From NCBI GenBank assembly GCA_022496805.1, contig CM040102.1:17329955-17393954 (forward strand): DNA of 64,000 bases. Reading direction: 5' to 3'. A program made the translations under genes and the position numbers. The number at the start of each line of letters is the position of its first letter. The first letter of the stretch is position 1. The stretch is from Pohlia nutans. Lineage: Eukaryota > Streptophyta > Bryopsida > Bryales > Mniaceae. The notes under the pieces are model-generated. The model was not told the origin of the DNA. It ran no database searches and saw nothing but the letters and a program-made list of their open reading frames with translations. Positions 47,933-58,227 of the stretch are shown here, one piece after another.

Positions 47933-50900
47933 TTACACGTCATACACAGGCATCCGCTCCACAATAGTGTTGCGACAAACCGGGCAGTGCTTGCACTTCT
48001 CTGAACAATAGCTGTAAGGGACAAGATACAAGGTTGCATAAGCCACAAACATTCTACAAACAAGATGAGCTTCAATGACATGGATGTAAACCTCCATCTA
48101 ATTACGAACCAATCAATCACGTAGCAAATGAATGAATCCATTGTCCTACAAATCAAAAAATGTATGAAGACAATGAGCAGCTTGAAACAATGCATTACAG
48201 TACAGAAATTAACCAACCTGCACAAAATGCGATGTCGGCAGGGTATGAGAACTACAGCAATGTCCCTTTCAAAGCATACTCGGCACAGTACCTTCTCCTG
48301 CAGATCAAGAGTGAGAGACTTCAAGGTAAATATTTCCATACGAAGTAGAGATTGGGTTAACCAACAGTAAAACAGAGCCTCTGAAGTATAAATACTAACA
48401 TTGTTGAGGCGATCATATTCTTGTTGCTGATGTTTTGTAATCTCTGTCTGCTCCCCCAGGGCTGCTTGCAATCTCCAAACCTACAATTCCAAGCACTGAG
48501 TCACAAGGAGCTCTCCAATAGTACATATTGTTACATTATGACTCAGATGTTCACTTCACACGATAAGGTCACTTAAAAGATATCTACAACCAGTGTAAAA
48601 CAAAATAAATGTGTGTAAAACATCGAAGAGAAAAATTACCTCATCTGCAAGGTCTTTCCTCGCCATCTTCTTTACCACCTCTGGTGGGAAACCAGGAAAC
48701 GTGTTATAACTGCGCCATCACCGTACATTGGTCAGTAAGCAATCCTAAGAAACTCAGCATCGATACCAAAACTACATAACATTAGTGAATAATTAAAGAG
48801 ATTTATAATCCTAGTGTTTAAATCTGCAAGCTCCTTCCACCCTCCACTTAAGTTTAAGATCTTCACAAAAAGGTAAATTAAGTAACCTGTCGAGGGTTCA
48901 TAGAAGGAGCTCTTACAATGCTATGCAGCTCACTCTACTGTGGTTGATTTCAAGATTTTGAGAAACAAAAACAAAATAAAACATGTAGAGCAACCAAATC
49001 CTGTGCAGACGCATTCTAACGCATTCTGACGCATTCTCCATTACCTAGCATCTTCTGGATGGTACAGACGAGCATGATCTTCTCTGCTGGTCTCGTCTAT
49101 TGACCACCAGCCAAGGAACCTGCAAACAACCAAGATCAACATTTCTAGTCATTTCTAGTCATTAACATTAATAACTTGCACACATTGAAATTTGACAAAA
49201 CGCATAAGAAGAGAACCAGAATCATAAAATGAATTAACTTCAGAAGTAGCAAATCGAATAAGGTAATCACTGCAGTTTGGGATAAAGAACTGAGGATTAA
49301 AGGTCCATTCCCACTTGGTATTATAGCAAGGGTGTTGGGACTATATTCGCTTTGTTAACACCACTCCTACCACCAAGAGTGAATGGACCTAGCCAAGTGC
49401 TAATTCTTTTCAGCAACAAGATACCAGTGTAAAAGAGACAGCATTACCGTGAGCCGTGATGAAGGAAACCACAACAGTCGTCTGCTTTCGCAAAGTAGGG
49501 CAGTTGTCGGGAGCCGTTGGACTCAGAAAGACGAAGCATGAACCATATTTGTTCAAGGAACCTCAACAACGCACAACTAACCGCAATACACTGAACTAGT
49601 AGCAATGGTGAAAAGAGTAATATCACGGGTATATCTCGAGCCTGCTCTGGAGTACCCTGCCGACACAAAACAAATCAGCGTTAAAAACGCCTGACAACTT
49701 CATACACTGTTGTACAAAAGAGAAAACAGGAATCGACTTTCCAGTCAGAGATGCTGAGTAAAATCCAGGAAATGACCTTCAAATTCACTACTCCCTCCGT
49801 CCCAAAGTTATTGTCATGTTTGAAAGTCATGTTTGAAAGTGCTTTTTTAAGTAGGTCATATTGTAAGAAACATGATTAAAAAAGGTTCCAAATTATGTCA
49901 CTAGAATGATTGAAGAACATTACATGTGTTCATTGCAACCTAAATAAAATTAGCCACAAGGAAGTATTTTTTGACCTACTTAAAAAATCACTTTCAAATA
50001 TGACAATAACTTTGGGACGGAGGGAGTACAACAACACGGAGGGACATCACCTCAGAAATTGCAACTATGGTTACAAATTGCACAAGGGAATAGTACACCA
50101 TACCTCCAACTTCATGCAAAGCAAAATCTGAAATAGAAGAATAGGCATCTTCAGCAAGTGGCCGCCTAAATCCTGACGACCACACATGCCTTCCCCACTA
50201 TCGTCTTCATCAACTCTGGATGTGCTCCCATCGTCGGCACTCTCCGGTGTTGGTCTAAACAAGGGCTGTGTAGCATAAGTCGGAAGACCTCCTGGTCCTA
50301 TTTGGGACGGTCCATCATGCTGAATGACAGGATTCGACCACTTGGTGCACACCAAAAATGCAAAACACTCGGCAATACTGCACAGGCAGAACAAATAAAC
50401 CATGAAAACTATTTCACATTGGGAGCCAACATACAAGGCCCTAATGGTTTGCTTTAGATGGACCAACAATAATGACCTACCCAAAGTTGATGAACAAGTC
50501 CCACCAACCTAGGCCCTCCACATCTCCTGCACACACACAAGCAATGACCCAACCATTTTAGAAACATGCAAAACACAAAACCTAAATTAGTAACGATATT
50601 TACGGAAAGTCATATCTCAAATTGAACTAACCGTTTATGTAGTGAGTACATTACCATTAAGTTTAAGGAGAGTGAATATAGATGCAGCAATGAAGAAGAC
50701 CATCGACACTGCAACCCAAAAATGCTGCACACAAACAAACCAGACATTCGTCAAAAAAATGGAAGTTCCATATTCTGTATCAGCTGAATTAAATACACAT
50801 CAGAGACCAAAATAACGTTACAAATATGAGAAGACCCATAGACAACAAGTATTGCATTCCAAAACTTAACTGGAAGGGTTTCCCAAATAGCTTCATCTGT

Positions 50901-53313
50901 CATGCTCTCTTCATCACCCGGCATGAGAGCCCTGCACATCCTGCTCACCCCAGTCATTGAGCACCTCTGGTCATTCTTAGCAGCTTTTAAAATTATGTCT
51001 CACCTTCACGCTTGGACGCACATAAAGTATAAAAATAATTCACCTAAATAATGCCCTTATAGTAGGAATGCCAACAAGTGCCGTTCGTATTTTACCATGA
51101 ACAAGAACCCGATTAGGACAATTGCATTTAAACCAGTTCTGAATCCAAAGTTACCTAAAATTGTCAATAAGAACAATGGCTTCGAAGGTGAGCAATGGAA
51201 GAAAGACGATCTTCAAGCTCACAGCTGGCGTACCGCGTGCTGTGCATCCCAAAAATACAGCAAACAATGTCAACGTTGAGTTGTCACTTCACTTCCATGT
51301 AAGAAACGGTATCACGAACCCCAGCAGAACCAAAAAACAAAAAGTAGCAAAAAATAGTCACCCAGTAACGATCGGTTACCTTCTAGAGTATCAAGGTAGC
51401 AGCAAAGCAGGAGCTCGAATGCAATAAGCAGAGGAATCGCCACCACTGTGTGATATGGAGACCACTGTGCAACACAATCACAAGATGGTCAGAACAGAAA
51501 AGAACTTTCTACAGTCTGGACCATTTAAACCTTTTTCTACCAGTAATGTCAAGTTCAAGTTTCAATCTACAACGCTCAGATTTGTACTTTTTGTTGATCA
51601 AAGAACTCACAAAGAGGAGACAAACAGGAGAAGAGTTCTAGGTTCTAACCCTCTTCTGACTGGCTAATGAGGAAGTGACACAATGGCCTTGAAACTTGAA
51701 CCTGAGCACATTAACTAATTGTTGGCTGGGTACCAAAGATTTCACTCTCGAACTCAAAATGTGAATCTTGGATACCCTGATTCTTCTTTGACTTAACCCC
51801 TAAAGGACCAAGGATTCATGGTTTTAAAATGACAAATTTAAATGATCATATTGTGAAATATATAAATTCGGCTTGGACCAAATTTTATATCTCCGGAATT
51901 AGTGAAGAACATTGCATGTTTTGGTCAAAAAACAAACAAATTTGATCAAAATGAAGTCTACATAAAACCTAATAAAAACTGCTAAAAAAAACATGAAGCC
52001 CCCTGGAGGCCTTATGGTCCTTTAGGGGTTAACAGGGTGCTCACATCTCCTTTCAAGAACGTTCTACCAATGTACAATGTAAAACACACACAAAACCTAA
52101 ACCAGTTTGAACCAACAACAACTGTTTTGAAATTAAAGGCTTCGTGAGAAATTCAAAACCAGTGGAAATACATACGTGTCGATCGTGCGGAGGTGTAGGA
52201 GCAGGCAAAGAAAACCGGCCTCGGGAAACCACTCCATGAAATACCCAAAGTGGAACAAACACCCACCTACCATACCATAGCAGTGATCAGAGTTAGAAGA
52301 ACAAAACAATTTTCATGCTTACCAAAAACTAGGTCAAAAAACTAGGTCAGAAGCCATCTCCGATACAAACCAAGAAAAACTCGCTCAGTATATCTTGCCC
52401 TAAAATATCACCCTAACACCAGCTCCCCTCAAAATTGAAATTGCGCAATCTGACTCTCATGTTCTCATCCACCAGAACTCTCTCATACAATAGAATAGCT
52501 CAAGGCAATTCACAAATCCTCTAACCCTAAGAAATCACCGATCTCTTAAAAAAACAATGCTATGACTCTATTACGTATTAGAAAGAAAAAGAATTAAATT
52601 GACTCTGAAGAATCACAATAGGAAAAGAGGAAAAAAAGAAAACTCTAAGACAAGAATCACCGCAAACCTAAGAGTCATCTCACACAAAAACCAAAACTTT
52701 CTCACACAATAGAATAGCTGAAGGCAATTGACAAATCCTCTAACCCTAAGAAATCACCGATCTCTTAAAAAAAACAATGCTATGACTCTGTTACATATTA
52801 GGAAAAAAAGAGAATTAAATTGACTCTGTCAGGAGTCACAATTGAATTGAAGAGGAATAGAGGGAAAAAGAAAAGAAAACTCCAAGACAAGAATCACCGC
52901 AAACCTAAGAGTCATCTCACACAGAAACCAGAACTCTCTCACACAATAGAATAGCTGAAGGCAATTGACAAATCCTCTCTAACCCTAAGAAACCATCGGA
53001 TTGACCGCATGCCGATCTCTAAGAATAAGAAAAACAATGCTACGACTCTGTTACGTGTAAGAAAGAAAAAGAATTAAATTGACTCAGTGCGGAATTACAA
53101 TTGAAAGGAGAAAAAAGAAAACTCATCACCGCAAAACCTAAGAGTGAGCTCACACAGAACAAGTTGTTGGCGGAGAAAGCACAATCATACTTACCACCAC
53201 GAAAGGTAGAAGGACGACGTGACCTTGACGATGATCAAACCCGTAAAGCAGAGGAGGAACGTGTGCGCAGCGAGCGCCTGCAAATTGCCCGCAATCCGAC
53301 TCCACGACGTCAT
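47933..53313 (-). CDS. Multipass membrane protein with C-terminal RING finger
   Basis: A plant family annotated as transmembrane Fragile-X-F-associated/RING proteins (Arabidopsis At1g68820 type). It is a likely membrane E3 ubiquitin ligase; the substrate is unknown. Fourteen exons: 53195-53313, 52176-52266, 51380-51464, 51155-51224, 50871-50940, 50655-50724, 50481-50526, 50104-50377, 49448-49656, 49045-49119, 48640-48709, 48400-48480, 48218-48297 and 47933-48011. All are GT-AG in phase, and the product is 472 residues (Arabidopsis about 468). The start at 53313 gives MTSWSRIAGNLQALAAHTFL. Membrane segments alternate with conserved loops: PLWVFHGVVSRGRFSLPAP, FRMCRALMPGDEE, LGWWDLFINFGIAECFAFLV. 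GFLHHGSRFLGWWSID and LQAALGEQTEITKHQQQEY lead to the RING: CRVC, then PCRHR, CSYCSEKC, CPVC, with Cys/His spacing of a C3HC4-type finger. It ends ERMPVYDV. Intron 1 holds a triple tandem repeat, intron 2 a TIR element, and intron 8 a Stowaway-type element. Confidence 0.94.
49791..50026. mobile_element. Stowaway-type MITE (Tc1/mariner-like) in RING gene intron 8
   Basis: It starts CTCCCTCCGTCCCAAAGTTA and ends with the exact inversion TAACTTTGGGACGGAGGGAG, flanked on both sides by TA. Length is 236 bp, with no coding frame. The CTCCCTCCGT terminus and TA target duplication are the defining marks of Stowaway elements. Confidence 0.93.
51793..52032. mobile_element. 240-bp TIR element, CCTAAAGGACC family, in RING gene intron 2
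   Basis: TTAACCCCTAAAGGACCA and the inverted GGTCCTTTAGGGGTTAA are perfect over 17 bp. It sits between exon 2 (ends 52176) and exon 3 (starts 51464). The right-end interior CCCCTGGAGGCCTTAT resembles 42895-42918. Confidence 0.85.
52473..53150. repeat. Three tandem repeats (about 220-240 bp) in RING gene intron 1
   Basis: Copies begin at about 52473, 52691 and 52929. Each holds ACAATAGAATAGCT, CAAATCCTCTAACCCTAAGA-like, AACAATGCTA(T/C)GACTCT, AAAAAGAATTAAATTGACTC-like and ATCACCGCAAA...CCTAAGAGT. The third copy stops about 45 bp before exon 1 (53195). Confidence 0.85.
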
Positions 53314-54054
53314 GGCCCGGGCGCTACTACTCCTGCTAGCAAACCCCACGCCGTGCCCCAAGAAAACGCCCTCCATCGCTCACCCTAATTTCTTCACATC
53401 CTCTCTTGCATGCATACGCAACCTCCTCGGAATTTTCAATTCAAATTCCTCACAACTACTGACTACTCATCCCTTCGGCATGACCCTAAACACACACACC
53501 TTTTGCCACCAACAGACAAATGGCTCCTCACCGACCCTGTTTCTGATGTCTGTTTCTAACCCTTTTTCTTTCTGTCTTTCCAACTCTCTCGATGATTCTG
53601 GGATTCTGTGAAAGGCTGGTGTGTGAAAATGTTGTTGCGGCAATGAAATGAAATGAGGGGTGTGATGGAAGCAAAGTGAGAGTGGTGTTGTCGGTCAGTG
53701 AGCGTGGTGTGAGCGAAAAGATTGTTGAGTTGATGTTTACAAAGCAAAGGGTGGGTCGGTCCCGCCCATCAGGCAATCAAGGGCTTTGTGCACGTCATCC
53801 CAGAAATGGATATGATGAGTGAGTGGGAGTTGAGTGCCGGATTGCGTTGAGCCAGCCAGCCACTTGATTCTCAAGTGCGTCGCCGCTGGAGTGACGCATG
53901 CATGGAAAATTCACCGGTCGGTTCCAGCAATCTTTCCTTTCCGACGCTGACGGAGCCCTGCATACTCCGAGCATCTCCAGCCAAGCCCCCGCCCTCTGTG
54001 TAATGGATGAAAAGCTGACACAAAGTTACCTCCGATTTTCATAACATTCAGCAG

Positions 54055-54110
54055 ATAGAGAGAAACTCCGGTCCTGCTAGAGGGCCGGCGTGAATAGAGT
54101 GTCTGTTCGT
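54055..54110. repeat. GC-rich motif shared with 63691-63750, copy 1
   Basis: GATAGAGAGAAACTCCGGTC, then GGCCGGCGTGAATAGAGTGT and CTGT, matches the second copy with few changes. It lies about 740 bp upstream of the RING gene start codon. Confidence 0.65.
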
Positions 54111-54152
54111 AGTGAAAATGATCCGGTGTTCATCGAACATCGGGCCATTAGG

Positions 54153-54380
54153 ACACTACTCTAAATAGTATATTTAGTGTGAGATACACTAATTTACATA
54201 AACATGTTGTAAGTTTTTACTGTTGACCAAATTTTTTACCCTCTATATTGGTCAAGATGGGGATCTTTCAATAGTATTGGAATCAATGTCTTTGGTAAAA
54301 AAATTTGTCGAGAGTAAAAATCTATATCATTTTCAAATCTTATAATTATCTCACACTAAATATACTATTTAGTGTACTAC
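54153..54380 (+). mobile_element. TIR element, CACTAAATAGTGTATTTAG family, copy 2
   Basis: ACACTACTCTAAATAGTATA at the left and the inverted TATACTATTTAGTGTACTAC at the right bound about 228 bp that is the reverse complement of 37575-37800. A further lone AACACTAAATACGCCATTTA lies near 54979. Confidence 0.8.
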
Positions 54381-56059
54381 TCACCCCTACCGGGATTAAC
54401 ATGCAACACACTAAATGGCACCACTTTATACTTGGGGCCGGATTGAGGGCTGGCTCGAATTCTTCAAATTTCAACCAATAGGATCGCTCGATTCTTTCTA
54501 ATTCAGCCCAAGGGTTTTATACTAGGGCTGGTCGGAAGGAGCAATTTTTCCTACGTGGCGTCCTATATGGCATGATTTCGGCGCCAAATCTTTGGCCCGG
54601 TTTGATGAAATTAGGACAAGGTTTGCCATGGCCTAAACTCCAAACTCGGGCCGGATTGAATCGGGCCGGCCTTTCATCCAGCCCCACCTTGTGTATAAAG
54701 TGGGCCTTAGTGTCTTGGAATACTCAATTCTAAACCCAAACACTATTTTATTTTAGAGAGATGTAGTGTCCTCATAAGAAAAAAATGAATGTAGTGTTCC
54801 AATGACATATGGCAACTTTATAATAAATATGACGTGCCACCTCATGTGACTCTCATTACTTGGAAAGAACATGGCACTCTCAATGAAAATGAGAATGACA
54901 AGTGACAAACTCATGTGTAGTGTCAAGGGACACTATTTCTCTTCTCCTTTGAACGAATTGTAGTAAAAGACATCAATTCTTCTCGAACACTAAATACGCC
55001 ATTTAGTGTAGTCTTCGTGCCCCTTTATGCACTCTACTCGTCACTTTTGGAGAACCCACTTGTCGAATTAGTTACTAATGAAGTTCATAACAGTGATTTG
55101 TTTTTAGGCATTAAAACGCCCAAAAGCACTCAAAATAATTCGCGTGTAGAAAGCTTTGGGGAATTTTTTTAAATGGATGAAGAAGCGAGATTTTTTTAAT
55201 TTTAGAAAATAAACCAAATGAAATCACTAATCTTTAATGAAAGTCATCTAAATATGTGGATGAAAAGTTAGTTCTATCCAAAATAAAAACAAATATAAAA
55301 ATATTTGGCTACAACATTTAATTTTATGTGGCCACTTTAGCATTTCTTCAAAAACCCCAAAACAAATCCTTATTGTGGAATATGTTGCACCATCTCCTAT
55401 GGGGCAAGACAAAGCTACTGCATGCTACTGATTTTTTTGTTTGTAACAACATCCCCACCAACACTCTAAATAGTTCTTTGGCTTTGGATGCGCATGGTCC
55501 GATCAACAATTTATTTGGAGGGAAACACTAAATACAACAACCTCAAAACCGTGCAAACTAGTGTCTCTTTATCTTTTTAATTGCATATTATGATTGCACA
55601 ATTCATGCATGATGACTTATGAGTGTCTTACTTACTATTTTTAAAGTCTAATTGAATGAAGTTGGTTAGGACCTACATGGTATGCCCTATAGTTTTTTGG
55701 AATGACCTTCAAAGTGCCATCCAGAGATGCTACACTACTTCTTTCTTTTGGTAATACTGCATGTGGCACTAATTCCTAAGGCCAAAATTTACAACCCAAT
55801 CATTTGCTTACACTAGGAACAATAATCGATTGCACAATGATATACAATACAAAGTTCAACTATACAAGGACACATGAGAAGACCACGGTCACATTAAAAA
55901 CCCCACCTTCACTATTAGCAAAAAGTAGTGTAGTGGAGACGCTTTAAATCTCATAAATATCTAAAGACTATTAGGAGTTAAGTTAAGATAAAAATGTGAC
56001 ACAAATTGACACATGTTGGCTCATGGAGTAGTGCATGATTGAATCCTGCAAAGTGAAAT

Positions 56060-56493
56060 AAGGTAGACATACCTTAAACCACCAACTTTTACACCCTTTC
56101 TTCATTTTAGAGAGGAAATGTAAGTTGTCGATACATGACTTAACTTTTCGACAATTGATGCATAAGTCATGTAATGAAAGCCTACAATTCCTTCTTGAAA
56201 TGAAAAAAGGGTGTAAAAGATGGTGGTTCTAGGTGTTGTGGTGGTTTAACCTTCAAACATCCCATGGGGATGGTATATACGATGTCGTATGATTGATATT
56301 TTCTATCAACAAGAAACTCTAAATTGGGATCTTAATAGCTCATTAGAATCGCATTGGTGTAGATTTCAACTTCTCTTCTGCACCTAAATCCATTAAAGGT
56401 GTGGATCCATTCCAAATACAACGAGAATACACCGTATTCTAATGGTCGCCATGGCAAGTTCAGACGTTTAGGAGTTAAAGTATGTCTATCTTA
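56060..56493. mobile_element. Candidate composite TIR element, AAGGTAGACATAC ends
   Basis: AAGGTAGACATACCTTAAAC on the left and GTATGTCTATCTT on the right are inverted relatives. The left 190 bp matches 6420-6600 in reverse orientation. A second inner right end GTGGTGGTTTAACCTT near 56250 suggests a nested or composite structure. Confidence 0.45.
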
Positions 56494-56989
56494 GAGTTAT
56501 TTGTTGTTGGGGAAGTACCGCTGAAAATGACTTTGTGTTCTTCAAATTCTATTCGTTTTGCAGAGCTCTGCTGGAGATGCGCTAATTGAGATGATATCAC
56601 GATGCTGTAGTGAGGGCGGACTCAGTCATGACTCAGCCTGGGGTTGGGATTTCTTTACCTTAGAACCGGTCCTTGCATGATTCTTTATCTTTTATCATTT
56701 GGGAGATTCCTTTTTGGGGATATTTTTGCTTTTTGGTGGGCTTTTAATTTTTGGGGGCGATGACGATTCAAAGGGTGATTTCTACAGTGTAGTACTGGAC
56801 CCTAATATCTGGGCATGTAGACCCGGTTATGTTGAGCCCAAGTGCTGACGTGGCAGACACGGATATGAGGGCCGGCAAGGTACCTAAGTTAGATAGTGCC
56901 TTCCAAAGTCTGAGCTTATCACTCTCACTGCCCGGGCCGGACCTGCCCGGGGATTTTGTACTCTTTACTTCTGTAAGTGAATAGTGTTT

Positions 56990-57290
56990 AACCCTTTAAT
57001 GTCCCCATTCAATAATTTGTTATAAAATGTTTGATGAAAGACAAAAATGGAGTTGATGTACAAAGAATTTTTTAAATGTCAATGTGAAAATTACATCTGT
57101 ATAATTGGATTAATCATTTTTTAAATTTTCAGTATTTTCTTTAATGAATTTTGCAAGGTTTTGTCTCCTAATTCAATTCAAAATCTCAAATTAACACAAA
57201 AAAAAATAAAAAAAATAATGAAATTGGAATAACATGCACTACAAGATGGTATGGTTTCCATTATTTGATTCTACTTATTCTGGAAAATTA
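56990..57290. mobile_element. Truncated copy, TTAACCCTTTAACG family
   Basis: It begins TTAACCCTTTAATGTCCC and follows 44372-44680 (ATGGAGTTGATGTACAAAGA, TGGTATGGTTTCCATTATTT, GATTCTACTTA) before similarity stops near 57290. The right terminus is absent. Confidence 0.65.
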
Positions 57291-57651
57291 GCTTCAAGTT
57301 ATGTCTATTCAAGTTATGCACCTGATCATGTATATTATGATACATGTAATTGACAATGGATGATAAAATGACATGTCTGCATGTATGACGATACTATTCC
57401 AAAACTGATCTGTTATTTTGACCAATTCAAGGGTACATTTTACAATGATGTCTTGCCAACTTGTTCAAGCATAGAGAAGTGTACACAAGCCCTTCAAAAT
57501 AATTCTCTTCAATGTGATACTGTACATGCACAGGTGCAGTACATCAATTTAGTTGTGATTTTTTTATAAATACTTCGATGGTGCATGTGCAGCCCATCCT
57601 GGACTCGTTCCTCTAGTACAGTGCTCAAGAGTCATGCCTATGCAGTCTATG

Positions 57652-57989
57652 TTAGGGGTTGTCACAAATCCTACGAGAATGGAACTTCTCCGAAGAATGA
57701 GAGAAAAGAGGAACCAGTATGACACCTTCTCCATGAAGAAAGTGTGACACCCCTTTTGTGGTTTGTGGAGATTGAGAATGGAGAATAGAGGTTGTTAGTT
57801 GGTCACTCATCCTTCGAGCATGGGCCATTCTCCATTCTCCATTCTTCACGCCCATTCTTCATCCTTGGAGGAGAAGAATGAAATTTCTCAATCTTCAGAG
57901 AATGGGACCTCCACCATTCAAGGAGAGCGTGCCACTTCCTCATTCTCTGTAGATCGAGAATGGAGTGGAGGATGTGTGACAAACCCTAA
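57652..57989. mobile_element. 338-bp TIR element, TTAGGGGTTGTCACA termini
   Basis: TTAGGGGTTGTCACAAATCC on the left and the inverted TTAGGGTTTGTCACACATCC on the right are its ends. Inside, GAGAATGG and CCATTCTC words recur in both orientations. The open frames on both strands mirror each other and are not genes. Confidence 0.7.
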
Positions 57990-58227
57990 TTGTTATAAAC
58001 ATAAAATTGATACGAAAACCATGGAAGATTATTCAAAACATTCTTTCTAGATTCTGAACCGCTCTCGTGTGTGGATCTAGGACTCTACTTGGACCTCACT
58101 TCAAGACAATATCAATGCCAAAAAATTACAACAAAATCTGGTACAAAACTAAAAATTCTTATAACTAGAGATCATAAAACTGCTTGCTATCAATCGGGCT
58201 ATCAATGCATATATAAATATTGACCGC

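Larger units (their letters stand above)
53314..58227. other. Intergenic region between RING and hydrolase genes
   Basis: The first several hundred bases, GC-richer with C/T-rich tracts, should be the promoter and leader of the RING gene. Then come a motif shared with 63691-63750, TIR elements (54153-54380, 56060-56493, 57652-57989) and a truncated repeat (56990-57290). A stretch at 54420-54715 has GC-rich, partly inverted CCACTTTATAC ends. A 67-codon frame at 55328-55531 and a 62-codon frame at 57381-57569 are unrecognised and not called. Confidence 0.65.

Noticed and set aside
55328..55531. 67-codon frame with protein-like composition
   Set aside because: I could not link it to any family, and there are no adjoining exons.
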